This document shows positions 6,951-15,656 of a stretch of DNA of 21,018 bases, piece by piece. Under the pieces are notes generated by a model. That model saw nothing but the letters and a program-made list of their open reading frames with translations, ran no database searches and had not been told where the DNA came from. Position 1 is the stretch's first letter, and every line of letters starts with the position of its first letter. A program made the translations under genes and the position numbers. Source of the DNA: Actinomycetes bacterium (GTDB taxonomy: Bacteria > Actinomycetota > Actinomycetes > Actinomycetales > Cellulomonadaceae); assembly GCA_021793115.1 (NCBI GenBank), contig JAJYTJ010000061.1:1-21018 (forward strand). The letters run 5' to 3'.

Positions 6951-9709
6951 GCTGTGAGTTCCCGGTTGAGCTGGGTGATGAGTGCTTCAGTCTTGGTGCC
7001 GAGGTCGCGCAACGCGCCGTCGATGCCGCCGCGGTCGGTGAAGGGGGCAGCGTCGAGGTCGTCGTCGGTGAGGTCGGCGGAGGCGGCGATCACCTCGGCC
7101 ATCCGGTCGAGCCACCAGCGTTCGACGGGGGAGTAGGTGACACCCGCCTGTTCCTGCTGGGCGAGCCAGCCGGTGTAGCGCTGGTGCACCTGGTCGGCGT
7201 AGGGGACCAGCTCGTCGTCGGCGCCGAAGGTGTAGCGCAGCAGCGAGACGAGGTCGGTGAGGCGGGCCTTGTCGTTGTGGCGCACGTGGCCGGCCTCGAC
7301 GGCTTCGTAGGCGTGCCAGACCGTGTCGACGGTCCAGTTGTGGGGCGGTCGGGCGATGCGGTCGGCCAGCTCCTTGATCGCGGCGAAGGGGATGGCGCGG
7401 GACCTCGCCTCGCCGGCTATCTGGATCGCGGTGATCTCGTCGCGATGCTCGTCGAGGTAGGCGCGCCAGGACTCGACGATCGACTTGGCGCGGGTGGGGT
7501 CGACCACGCCGTGGGCGTCCAAGAGGACGTCGGCGGTCACCTCGTCGATCACGCGGTCGTGCGTCTGGCGCAGCTCGAGGATGCGGGCGCGCAGCTCGGG
7601 GTTGGCCGCCAGCGGTGTGATCGCCGCTTCGAGGAGCCCCGCCAGGACCTTCTCACTCGGAAGGAGGGGGTTGTCGGTGATCGCGGCGGCCTGCCGGTCG
7701 GGATCGACGGCGTCGACGAGCCCGCGGATGACCTCGCGCAGGGGGACGCCGGCGACGCCGTCGAGCTCGGTGCGCTCGTCGGGCGTCAGCTGCAGCTCGA
7801 GGGCGGACAGCCTGGAGGCCAGGGTCGCGGTCTCGTCGTCGGACAGGGTGAGGGTGGCGGCCTTGTCCAGCAGCTGCTTGAGGGACACGGACTTGATGCG
7901 GTCCAGGGGCGGGTCGACGAAGTCGTGCTCGGTGACCCCGACGGCGTCGACGAGGACGAAGCGGGTCTTCTCGGTGGCGTCGGGGGTGACGGCCTGGAAG
8001 TCGGCGGGCGTGATGGTCCGCACGCCGCGGCCGCGCATCTGCTCGAAGTAGCGGGCGGACTGCACGTCGCGCAGGAAGAAGACGCACTCCAGAGGTTTCA
8101 CGTCGGTGCCGGTCGCGATCATGTCGACCGTCACGGCGACGCGCAGGGCGGGGGAGGTGCGCAGCGCCTGGAGCTGACCCTTGGGGTCGGCGGCGGTGTA
8201 GGTGATCTTGGCGGCGAAGTCGTTGCCCTTGCCGAACACCTCTCGCACCTGGGTGACGATCTCTTCGGCGTGACTGTCGTCCTTGGCGAAGATCAGCGTC
8301 TTGGGGACCACGGACCGGCCGGGGAAGATCTCTGTGAACAGCCGGTCCCGGAACGTTTCGAGGACCAGCCGGATCTGTCCGCGTGCGGTCACGGCTCGGT
8401 CGAGCTGGGGCGCCGAGTAGTCGAGGTCCTCGTCGAGCGTCTCGTAGCGCTCCTTGCGGGTGCGCCGGTCGACCACGGGGACGACGGTGCCCGCCTCGAT
8501 GCTGGAGCCCTGCTCGGTGACCTTGGTGCGGATCCGGTACACGTCGAAGTCGACGTTGACGCCGTCGGCCACCGACTGCGGGTAGGTGTACTCGCTGACC
8601 AGGTTCTGTTCGAAGAAGCCGAGGGTCTGCTTGCCCGGTGTCGCCGTGAGCCCGACGACGTGGGCGTCGAAGTACTCCAGCACCGCCCGCCAGGACCCGT
8701 AGATGGATCGGTGCGCTTCGTCGACGACGATCAGGTCGAACGCCTCCGGCGGCAACGCCGTGGAGTAGCTCACGGTGACCGGCGTCTCGGGGGTCCAGCC
8801 GTCCAGCGCGGGATCGTCGTAGTCGGGAGCCTCGCCGCCGGACAGCACCGTGTAGACGCGCTGGATCGTCGAGATGGCCACCGAGGTGGAGGTCAGCATC
8901 CCGGCGGAGGTGAGCATGTCGACCGGGTAGATCTCGGTGAACCGGCGCCCGTCGTCGGGCGTGCGGTAGTTCATGAACTCGCTCTTGGCCTGCTCGGCCA
9001 GCGTCCGACGATCGACGAGGAACAGCGCCCGGTTGAACCCGCCGAACCTCAGCAGCCGGTAGGCGAGCGTGACGGCGGTGTAGGTCTTGCCGGCCCCGGT
9101 GGCCATCTGAACCAGGGACCGCGAGTGCTGCTGAGCGGCCAGCGACCGCTCCACCCCGCGGATCGCGTCGACCTGCGCGTCGCGCAGCCCGGTGGTGTCC
9201 AGCGGCGGGAGGTGACGCACCTTGGCCCGCCACGTCGGGCTGCCGGGATCGTCGTCGGCCGCCCGGACGATGCGCGCCAAGGTGCCCGGCTGGGGGAACC
9301 CACCGCGCAGCAGCCGCGCCCGGGGCTCGGGGTCGAAGCCGTCGGTGAAGTGCGTCTCGCTGCCCGACGCCTCGAAGACGAACGGCAGCCGGCCCTCGAC
9401 CTCAACGGCACGGGAGCGGTGGAACTCCGGCAGGCCGGTCGCGTACATCGCCGACTGCCACTCCACGCCGGACAGCGTCGTGCCCTCGGGCTTGGCCTCG
9501 ATGGCGCCGACGACCTTCTTGTCCACGTAGAGCAGGTAGTCCGCTCGCCCGTGGCCCGGCGCCATCACGGTCTCCCGGACCGCCTGGCCGTCGCCGGTGA
9601 AGAGGTTGAGATCCCTGCGGTCCTGCACCGCCCAGCCGGCCGCCGTCAGCTGCTGGTCGATGAGCGCCCGAGCGCGCGCCTCGGCAGGGAGGCGGGCTTC
9701 GTCGGGCAC
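6947..9709 (-). CDS. hsdR: Type I restriction endonuclease subunit HsdR
   Basis: HsdR is the ATP-dependent translocase and nuclease that cuts unmethylated foreign DNA. In the 920 residues, the PD-(D/E)XK nuclease site is near the N-terminus (D57 in GRADYLLYVD, E71 and K73 in AIEAK). It is followed by superfamily 2 helicase motifs: Walker A ATGAGKT at 203-209, DEAH at 330-333, TATP at 355-358 and QMRGRGVR near 560, then an EcoEI-type C-terminal region. All key residues are present. It is first in the operon. The GTG at 9709 has TACGCT seven bases upstream, so its mRNA is probably leaderless. Having hsdR first and hsdM last is uncommon, because a cell acquiring the system needs methylation before cleavage. 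Confidence 0.96.
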   Translation of the reverse strand: MPDEARLPAEARARALIDQQLTAAGWAVQDRRDLNLFTGDGQAVRETVMAPGHGRADYLLYVDKKVVGAIEAKPEGTTLSGVEWQSAMYATGLPEFHRSRAVEVEGRLPFVFEASGSETHFTDGFDPEPRARLLRGGFPQPGTLARIVRAADDDPGSPTWRAKVRHLPPLDTTGLRDAQVDAIRGVERSLAAQQHSRSLVQMATGAGKTYTAVTLAYRLLRFGGFNRALFLVDRRTLAEQAKSEFMNYRTPDDGRRFTEIYPVDMLTSAGMLTSTSVAISTIQRVYTVLSGGEAPDYDDPALDGWTPETPVTVSYSTALPPEAFDLIVVDEAHRSIYGSWRAVLEYFDAHVVGLTATPGKQTLGFFEQNLVSEYTYPQSVADGVNVDFDVYRIRTKVTEQGSSIEAGTVVPVVDRRTRKERYETLDEDLDYSAPQLDRAVTARGQIRLVLETFRDRLFTEIFPGRSVVPKTLIFAKDDSHAEEIVTQVREVFGKGNDFAAKITYTAADPKGQLQALRTSPALRVAVTVDMIATGTDVKPLECVFFLRDVQSARYFEQMRGRGVRTITPADFQAVTPDATEKTRFVLVDAVGVTEHDFVDPPLDRIKSVSLKQLLDKAATLTLSDDETATLASRLSALELQLTPDERTELDGVAGVPLREVIRGLVDAVDPDRQAAAITDNPLLPSEKVLAGLLEAAITPLAANPELRARILELRQTHDRVIDEVTADVLLDAHGVVDPTRAKSIVESWRAYLDEHRDEITAIQIAGEARSRAIPFAAIKELADRIARPPHNWTVDTVWHAYEAVEAGHVRHNDKARLTDLVSLLRYTFGADDELVPYADQVHQRYTGWLAQQEQAGVTYSPVERWWLDRMAEVIAASADLTDDDLDAAPFTDRGGIDGALRDLGTKTEALITQLNRELTA

Positions 9710-9716
9710 GGCCCTC

Positions 9717-9722
9717 AGCGTA
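9717..9722 (-). promoter_or_regulatory. -10 element of the restriction operon
   Basis: TACGCT on the minus strand, seven bases before the hsdR GTG, predicts a transcript starting at or one base before the start codon. It lies in the 126-bp gap after the SNF2 gene, so the restriction genes can be transcribed independently of that helicase. Confidence 0.5.
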
Positions 9723-9798
9723 CGGCTGCCGGCCTGGCCGGCCGGGCGACTCGGCGGCGTTCACCCGGTGGTCCTGTCAGCCGCACGGTGTCGCGCAT

Positions 9799-9824
9799 CG
9801 CCCCCGGGTGGCTCGATCCGGGCG
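9799..9824 (-). terminator. Possible hairpin after the SNF2 gene
   Basis: CCGGGCG (9818-9824) can pair with the CGCCC...GG stretch starting at 9799 with a small bulge, twelve bases after the SNF2 stop. There is no T-run and the stem is imperfect, so the call is weak. Confidence 0.25.
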
Positions 9825-9835
9825 GTCGTCGGTGG

Positions 9836-12800
9836 TCACGCGCTCTCGAGCAGCGCGCGGATGTCGTCGGCGCCTACCCCCCGGGAGAACGCCTGCTCGT
9901 CGTCGCCGAGCACGGCCTCGAACAACTCCCCTTTGCGCGCAGACAAGGCCACGACCTTCTCCTCGATCGTGTTGGCGGCAACCAGACGGTGGACGATGAC
10001 CTTCCGTGTCTGGCCGATGCGGTGGGTGCGGTCGATCGCCTGCCGCTCGACCGCGGGGTTCCACCACGGGTCGAGCAGGAAGACGTGGTCCGCCTCGGTC
10101 AGGTTGAGGCCGAACCCGCCGGCCTTGAGGCTGATGAGGAACAGCGGCGCATCGCCATCCTTGAACCGACGGATCACCGTGGTGCGGCGGGTGGTCTTGC
10201 CGTCCAGGTACTCGAAGCGGATCCCCTCCAGTCGACAGCGCTCGGCCACCAGCGCGAGATAACCGGTGAACTGGGAGAACACCAGCGCCCGGTGTCCTTC
10301 GGCGACCACCTCGCCCAGCTGCGCGGCGAGGGCGTCGAGCTTGGAGGACGGCACCTCGCGGTAGGCCTCGTCGACCAGCCCGGCGTCGAGGGCGAGGCGC
10401 CGTAGCGTCGTCAAGGAGCGGAAGATCGCGATCCGGTTGGACTCGAAGTCCTCCAGCAGGCCGAGCACGCGCGACCGCTCGCGCTGCAGATGAACGTCGT
10501 AGACGCGGCGGTGTCGTGGGGCCAGCGGGACGTACTGGACCTGCTCCTGCCGGTCTGGCAGCTCGGGGGCGACGTCGTCCTTGGTGCGGCGCATCAGCAC
10601 GGGACGCAGCCGCCGTCGGAGTCGGGTGAGAGCCACGGTGGCCGCCTGCCGCGCGGCGTCGTCAGCGCCGGGCCGGGAGGCCGCCTCGACAGGGCGCACC
10701 ACGTCGGTGCGGAACCTGGACTGGGACGGGTAGAGCCCTGGCGCGGCGATCGACAGCATCGCCCACAGCTCCATCAGGTTGTTCTCCAGCGGCGTGCCGG
10801 TGATGGCGAGCTTGAACGGCGTGCGCAACGTCCGCGCGTACTCGTTGACCTTCGTCGCGTGATTCTTGGCGAACTGGGCTTCGTCGAGGATCAGCCCGGA
10901 CCAAGTGCGGCCGTTGAACTCCTCGAACTCCAAGCGGAAGATCGCGTAGGACGTGACGACCGCGTCTGCACCCTCGACGAGGTCGGCGAGCGAGATGCCG
11001 GACCGGGCCGTTGTCTCCGTCATCGCCACGACGCGCAGGCCAGGCGTGAAGCGGGCAGCCTCCGCGGACCAGTTGCCGACGACGGAGGCGGGCGCGACGA
11101 CGAGGAACGGGGACGTGGTCGCCGCGCCGTCGACGGCGCGCTCCCGGGCATGCGCGACGAGCGCCAACGCCTGCAGGGTCTTCCCCAAGCCCATGTCGTC
11201 GGCCAGGATGCCGCCGAGCCCGTGCTCCCAGCTCAGTGCCAGCCACTCGTAGCCCTGTCGCTGGTAGGGACGCAGCTCCGCCGTCAGCCCAGTAGGAAGG
11301 GTGGCGGCCGGCGGCGCGTGATCAGCGGAGCGCAGGAGGTCGATGAGTGCACCGACGGAGCGTCGCCAGGCGTCGGACTGCACGACGACGTCGGCGACGT
11401 CCTCCAGGTCGGCCCACAGGCTCGCCTGATACCGGTTGATCCGCATGACCCCGGTACGGTCGCTCAGCCGTGTCGCCTCCTCGATCAGGTGCCGCAGCTC
11501 GTCGAACACCGGACGGTCCAGCCGCAGCCACGCGCCGTCGTCGAGCAGCAGCCGGTCGAGCCCAGCTGCGAGCGACCGGAACAGCGGCTCGAACGGGATC
11601 TCGCGCCCCTCGACATTGACCGCTATCCCCAGGTCGAACCAGTCGGTCTCGCCGGTGTCGCTGGTTGTCACGGTGACCAGGGGCGGCTGCTCGAGCGGCA
11701 CGTACGCGGGCACCTGGCCGGCCCCGACCCGTACGCCGTCCACCTGCACCAACGCCGGCAGCAGCGCCTGCGCGACGTCGAGCGCGGCCAGGCCGGCGAA
11801 TTCGTGTCGCGAGGCCAGCCGGAATGCCGCGAAGCCGGGCAGTGCCTGGACAACCTCCTCGACACGGCCGGTGGTCGTCGCCTCGGCCTCGGCATCACGC
11901 GACGCCAGGTCGTCGTCGGTGGGGGTCACCGGCAGGTAGGTCTCTGCCCCGCCGACGGGGTAGCTCCACTCCCATGCCAGCCGCACCAGGGCTGGGGAGA
12001 CGAAGTCCGCGGTGACGACGAGCACGGGGCGGGCAGGCACGGGCAGATCCACGCTGCCGTCCCGACTCGTCACCGCCACGCGGTGACGCAGCCGCGGGTA
12101 GAACGAGGTGAGGAAGTCGGAGATGTCCGCTGCCGGGATGTCGAGTGCGGGCAGGTCCAGTGCGGCGAGCTGTTCCTGGGTCAGCGGCTGGGCGACCGGC
12201 CCGAGACTGAGGACCCGTTCCACGCCCCCGTCTTCCCAGGCGAACAGCCCCGACGTTCCGATCGCACCTCGCACCCCTGTGACGGCAGGCCGACCGTCCA
12301 GCTCGACGAGGGGCACCAGGCGTATTCCCCCGTCCGCGCCAGTCGTCGCGTCGATGGTCAGACTCGCGGCGGCGACGAGCCGGACCACGTCCTTGCGGGC
12401 GCTCCCTACGAGCGGGATACCGAGTCCGCCGGCTCTGGCCAGGTGTTGCCAGACGAACGGCGAGCACGTACCCAGATCGAGCCAGGCGCTCGAAGAGGAT
12501 GCCGAGTACGCGCTTCCGGAGCGGAGCACCGACAGCTCGCCGAACCAGTTGCGGGTCGCGGAGGCCATCGGCAGCCGCTGCCACGCATAGCCGTATCGCA
12601 TGGCCTCCCACGAGACCTCGTACCCGCCGCTCCAGGCCCCCTTGGCGCTCTGCTTGACCGGGCGCACCGACACCGAGAGGGCTCCGGGCCGGATCGTCGT
12701 CGGCAGGTCCGACGCCTTCGGCAGCCCATCCACCCGGACCTGGAGGCCAACGCGCGTCCCCTCGTGGTGCGGCTCGGGCTCCGCGATCCGCGCGACGCTC

Positions 12801-13234
12801 GTCAACGGCGCCAGCGCCCGCTGCCACGCCGGGACGGGGATCGGCCGCCGAGCGGTGGGCGCCTGATGCGCTGCCGACGATGCGGCGCGCCGTGCGCCCC
12901 GGCCGGCGTTGCAGTGCAGCAGCGTCGCGGCCACGTGCTTGCAGTCCCAACCGACCGGGCAGGTGCACCGGTTCTCCGAGACGACGAGATCGCCGCTCGC
13001 GCGTTCGAGGAGGGTGACGTCGCACTGATACCTGTTGCCGACGCTGCCTTGCACGGTGGCGCGCAGACGGAAGTCGTCGGGGAACCACTCCAGCCGGACC
13101 ACCCTGTTCTGGCGCTGGTAGTCCCTGCCGCGCTCGAACGCTCCGCCGCCGACAACGCGGCGGACTTCACGCTCTGGGATCTCGGGCAAGGGGCCGTCGG
13201 AGACAAGCACGGTGGGATGGTGCCACGGCCACAT
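9836..13234 (-). CDS. SNF2-family helicase with SWIM zinc finger
   Basis: This large protein of about 1132 residues would be an ATP-driven DNA translocase. Near the N-terminus is a SWIM finger CTCPVGWDCKH (C90, C92, C98, H100), a DNA or protein binding module. A long region of unknown fold follows (about 110-650). The SNF2 ATPase comes next: LADDMGLGKT (Lys near 684), LILDEAQFAKN, ITGTPLENN, then the helicase C domain LKAGGFGLNLTEAD and QAIDRTHRIGQ near 1070. The frame is open back to 13315, but that part runs into a palindrome. The ATG at 13234 is the best start, though without a clear ribosome site, so the N-terminus is uncertain. Such proteins are common on actinobacterial chromosomes and are also found in defence loci. 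Here it lies between glnA and the restriction operon; a link to either is unproven. Confidence 0.9.
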   Translation of the reverse strand: MWPWHHPTVLVSDGPLPEIPEREVRRVVGGGAFERGRDYQRQNRVVRLEWFPDDFRLRATVQGSVGNRYQCDVTLLERASGDLVVSENRCTCPVGWDCKHVAATLLHCNAGRGARRAASSAAHQAPTARRPIPVPAWQRALAPLTSVARIAEPEPHHEGTRVGLQVRVDGLPKASDLPTTIRPGALSVSVRPVKQSAKGAWSGGYEVSWEAMRYGYAWQRLPMASATRNWFGELSVLRSGSAYSASSSSAWLDLGTCSPFVWQHLARAGGLGIPLVGSARKDVVRLVAAASLTIDATTGADGGIRLVPLVELDGRPAVTGVRGAIGTSGLFAWEDGGVERVLSLGPVAQPLTQEQLAALDLPALDIPAADISDFLTSFYPRLRHRVAVTSRDGSVDLPVPARPVLVVTADFVSPALVRLAWEWSYPVGGAETYLPVTPTDDDLASRDAEAEATTTGRVEEVVQALPGFAAFRLASRHEFAGLAALDVAQALLPALVQVDGVRVGAGQVPAYVPLEQPPLVTVTTSDTGETDWFDLGIAVNVEGREIPFEPLFRSLAAGLDRLLLDDGAWLRLDRPVFDELRHLIEEATRLSDRTGVMRINRYQASLWADLEDVADVVVQSDAWRRSVGALIDLLRSADHAPPAATLPTGLTAELRPYQRQGYEWLALSWEHGLGGILADDMGLGKTLQALALVAHARERAVDGAATTSPFLVVAPASVVGNWSAEAARFTPGLRVVAMTETTARSGISLADLVEGADAVVTSYAIFRLEFEEFNGRTWSGLILDEAQFAKNHATKVNEYARTLRTPFKLAITGTPLENNLMELWAMLSIAAPGLYPSQSRFRTDVVRPVEAASRPGADDAARQAATVALTRLRRRLRPVLMRRTKDDVAPELPDRQEQVQYVPLAPRHRRVYDVHLQRERSRVLGLLEDFESNRIAIFRSLTTLRRLALDAGLVDEAYREVPSSKLDALAAQLGEVVAEGHRALVFSQFTGYLALVAERCRLEGIRFEYLDGKTTRRTTVIRRFKDGDAPLFLISLKAGGFGLNLTEADHVFLLDPWWNPAVERQAIDRTHRIGQTRKVIVHRLVAANTIEEKVVALSARKGELFEAVLGDDEQAFSRGVGADDIRALLESA

Positions 13235-13305
13235 GACATCGCCGTCGGGGGCGTGCCGACGGCTCGTGTGGCACTGCGTACTCGTTCTCCGGCCCGGACA
13301 GCGAG

Positions 13306-13355
13306 GAGGCCACACGCTCGGCTGTGGGAGCAGCCATAGCCAAGCGTGTGGCCTC
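13306..13355 (-). terminator. 13-bp inverted repeat with inner hairpin downstream of glnA
   Basis: GAGGCCACACGCT (13306-13318) pairs perfectly with AGCGTGTGGCCTC (13343-13355). The loop holds a second stem, GGCTG with CAGCC (13320-13324, 13331-13335), and a separate GTCCGC-GAT-GCGGAC hairpin follows at 13357-13371. These are 59-124 bp past the glnA stop. A terminator or processing structure for glnA is the simplest reading; no T-run is present. It also overlaps the longest possible 5' end of the SNF2 frame, so a control element for that gene is possible. Confidence 0.45.
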
Positions 13356-13429
13356 GGTCCGCGATGCGGACTCCCTGCGGACCCAGGGCATCACGCGTGA
13401 GCGTTTGCCCAGGTCAGGGGAGGTAACGA

Positions 13430-14854
13430 TCAGCAGTCGTAGTACAGCTCGAACTCGTACGGGTGCGGCCGCAGGCGCAGCGCGTCCACCTCGGCGGAGC
13501 GCTTGTAGTCGATCCACGTCTCGATGAGGTCGGGCGTGAACACGTTGCCGGCGGTGAGCCAGTCGTGGTCGGCCTCGAGGTTGTCGAGCACCTCGTTGAG
13601 CGAGCCCGGCACCTGCTTGACCTTGGCGTGCTCCTCCGGCGGCAGCTCGTAGAGGTCCTTGTCGATCGGCTCCGGCGGCTCGATCCGGTTCTGGATGCCG
13701 TCGAGGCCGGCCATGAGCATGGCTGAGAACGCCAGGTACGGGTTCGACGACGGGTCCGGCACGCGGAACTCGAGGCGCTTGGCCTTGGGGTTGGTGCCGG
13801 TGACCGGGATGCGGATGCACGCGGACCGGTTGCGGGCCGAGTAGACGAGGTTCACGGGAGCCTCGAAGCCCGGCACCAGGCGGTGGTAGCTGTTGACCGT
13901 CGGGTTGGTGAACGCCAGCAGCGACGGCGCGTGCTTGAGCAGGCCGCCGATGTACCAGCGCGCCAGGTCGGACAGGCCGCCGTAGCCCTTCTCGTCGTAG
14001 AAGAGCGGCGCGCCGTCCTTCCACAGGGACTGGTGGCAGTGCATGCCCGAGCCGTTGTCGCCGAAGAGCGGCTTCGGCATGAACGTGGCGGTGCGGCCGT
14101 TGCGGTGTGCGACGCCCTTGACGACGTACTTGAACAGCTGCAGCTTGTCGCCGGCCTTGAGCAGCGTGTCGAACTTGTAGTTGATCTCCGCCTGGCCGGC
14201 GGTGCCGACCTCGTGGTGCGCCCGCTCGATCCCGAAGTCCAGCTTGTCGAGCTCGATGGACATCTCGTCGCGCAGGTCGGCCTGCTGGTCCACCGGCGGC
14301 ACAGGGAAGTAGCCGCCCTTGTAGCCGATCTTGTGCCCGAGGTTGCCGCCCTCCTCCTCACGCCCGGAGTTCCATGCGGCCTCGCTGGAGTCGATGAAGT
14401 GGAAGGCTGAGCCGGCGCTCGTCGCGTAGCGGATCGAGTCGAAGATGTAGAACTCCGCCTCCGGGCCGAAGAACACCGTGTCGGCGATCCCGGTGGAGCG
14501 CAGGTACGCCTCGGCCTTGGCGGCCACCTGGCGCGGGTCGCGGCTGTAGGGCTCGGCCGTGTAGGGGTCGACGATGCCGAAGTTGAGGTTCAGCGTCTTC
14601 TCGACGCGGAAGGGGTCCACGTAGGCGCTCGTCACGTCCGGGATCAGGCCCATGTCCGACTCGTGGATCGCCTGGAAGCCGCGGATCGACGAGCCGTCGA
14701 ACGCGACGCCCTTGCTGAAGAAGTCGGCGTCGACCGCCGCGGCGGGGACGGTGAAGTGCTGCATCACGCCAGGCAGGTCACAGAACCGGACGTCGACGAA
14801 CTTGACGTCCTCGCTCTTGATGAACGCCAGGACTTCCTCTGGCTTGGTGAACAT
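13430..14854 (-). CDS. glnA: Glutamine synthetase, type I-beta
   Basis: This enzyme makes glutamine from glutamate, ammonia and ATP in the cytoplasm as a dodecamer. Its 474 residues are typical of the class. Visible motifs are [10 protein letters not shown] (51-60), [10 protein letters not shown] with metal ligands E132 and E134, [12 protein letters not shown] (267-278), the Arg-rich [10 protein letters not shown] (341-350), and LYELPPEE with Tyr402 as the adenylylation site, so GlnE-type control is expected. The ATG at 14854 has GAGGAG eight bases upstream. A TAGCCT -10 and a GlnR-like box lie upstream, which fits nitrogen control. The position next to RDD, DUF4191 and lipA matches glnA1 of mycobacteria. 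No residue appears to be missing. Confidence 0.98.
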   Translation of the reverse strand: MFTKPEEVLAFIKSEDVKFVDVRFCDLPGVMQHFTVPAAAVDADFFSKGVAFDGSSIRGFQAIHESDMGLIPDVTSAYVDPFRVEKTLNLNFGIVDPYTAEPYSRDPRQVAAKAEAYLRSTGIADTVFFGPEAEFYIFDSIRYATSAGSAFHFIDSSEAAWNSGREEEGGNLGHKIGYKGGYFPVPPVDQQADLRDEMSIELDKLDFGIERAHHEVGTAGQAEINYKFDTLLKAGDKLQLFKYVVKGVAHRNGRTATFMPKPLFGDNGSGMHCHQSLWKDGAPLFYDEKGYGGLSDLARWYIGGLLKHAPSLLAFTNPTVNSYHRLVPGFEAPVNLVYSARNRSACIRIPVTGTNPKAKRLEFRVPDPSSNPYLAFSAMLMAGLDGIQNRIEPPEPIDKDLYELPPEEHAKVKQVPGSLNEVLDNLEADHDWLTAGNVFTPDLIETWIDYKRSAEVDALRLRPHPYEFELYYDC

Positions 14855-14897
14855 CCGCTGCTCCTCGGTTGATGGGGCCCGCGACCGGGCAACCGCG

Positions 14898-14903
14898 AGG
14901 CTA
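14898..14903 (-). promoter_or_regulatory. Possible -10 element of glnA
   Basis: TAGCCT on the minus strand would start transcription near 14891, leaving a leader of about 37 bases that includes the ribosome site. The -35 region is weak, as expected for an activated promoter. Confidence 0.4.
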
Positions 14904-14935
14904 GGCGGCCGGGATGTCGGCCGGGTGCCGCGTTC

Positions 14936-14951
14936 GTTTCGCGGGTGTTAC
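14936..14951 (-). promoter_or_regulatory. GlnR-type binding box upstream of glnA
   Basis: On the minus strand the sequence reads GTAAC, six bases, GAAAC, an exact match to one a-b half of the actinobacterial GlnR consensus (GTNAC-n6-GAAAC). It is centred about 52 bases before the predicted transcription start, a usual activator position. A further GTTAC at 14967-14971 is two bases off the ideal 22-base spacing for a second pair. A similar role for AmtR or another regulator is less likely because the half-site pattern fits GlnR. Confidence 0.6.
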
Positions 14952-15139
14952 GCGCCGGGTCTACGCGTAACGGTTCGTCGTCGGGTTCGTCGTACCCCGA
15001 AGGTTTCCGTACCGTGCGGCCGGACGCACGACGAGGACCGCATGCTGAACACCACCGGCGGTGCCTCGGCCGGCGCCGACGGGTGCCACGACGCCGCTGG
15101 CACGGCCGAGCGGCGCGGCATGGCCCGTGCGCACCTGCC

Positions 15140-15145
15140 TACGCT
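15140..15145 (+). promoter_or_regulatory. -10 element of the RDD gene
   Basis: TACGCT ends six bases before the GTG at 15152, predicting leaderless transcription. This selects 15152 over the in-frame upstream start at 14945, which would run through the glnA control region. Confidence 0.5.
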
Positions 15146-15151
15146 GTGCCC

Positions 15152-15637
15152 GTGGTGGAACGCCGGGACATCGGATCGTGGCTCGAGGGCGGGTCGCTCG
15201 ACGGCACGACGGACGTCGGCCTGCCGGCGCAGGGCACCGGCTCCCCGGCCCGCTTCGGGCGCCGGGTGCTCGCCCTGGTGGTCGACTGGGTGGCCTGCCT
15301 GCTCGTGTCGTCGGTGTTCTTCCATGAGCCGGGGGCCACGCTGCCCGTCGTCTCGGGGGCGCCCATGGCGACGCTCGGCATCTTCGCGCTCGAGAACGTC
15401 GTGCTCGTCGGCACGCTCGGCCACACGCTGGGCCACCGGCTGCTGGGCCTGCGGGTGCGCCGGCTCGCGGTGGTCGAAGGCGGCACGGCTGAGCCCGACG
15501 ACGGCCGCGCCCCCGGGCTGGGCCGCGCGGCGGTGCGGACGCTGCTGCTGTGCCTCGTCGTGCCGCCGGCCATCCAGGACGGCCTGGGTCGGGGCCTGCA
15601 CGACCGGTCGGCCGGCACGGCGATCGTCCGGCGGTAA
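15152..15637 (+). CDS. RDD family membrane protein
   Basis: The 161-residue protein has the family signature. GRRVLALVVDWVACLLV supplies the Arg and Asp of the first transmembrane helix. A second hydrophobic segment is around IFALENVVLVGTLG, and HTLGHRLLGLRVRRL follows. A third segment around VRTLLLCLVVPPAI is followed by LHDRSAGTAIVRR, the usual RDD ending. The molecular role of these proteins is mostly unknown; some have been linked to ion or stress tolerance. It is divergent from glnA and converges on DUF4191 with only 19 bp between the stop codons. The position corresponds to Rv2219A in M. tuberculosis, so this is conserved neighbourhood. Confidence 0.88.
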   Translation: MVERRDIGSWLEGGSLDGTTDVGLPAQGTGSPARFGRRVLALVVDWVACLLVSSVFFHEPGATLPVVSGAPMATLGIFALENVVLVGTLGHTLGHRLLGLRVRRLAVVEGGTAEPDDGRAPGLGRAAVRTLLLCLVVPPAIQDGLGRGLHDRSAGTAIVRR

Positions 15638-15656
15638 CCCGCCGGCGCGCGTGGGC

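Noticed and set aside
6770..10405. Plus-strand frame of 1211 codons opposite hsdR
   Set aside because: It is antisense to hsdR and part of the SNF2 gene, with Gly/Val/Asp-rich sequence typical of an antisense shadow. The motif-bearing gene on the other strand explains the openness.
15042..15151. Small gene starting ATG 15042 with a GAGGA upstream
   Set aside because: It runs on out of frame through the RDD gene and becomes Arg-rich without a recognisable domain; the RDD promoter lies within it.
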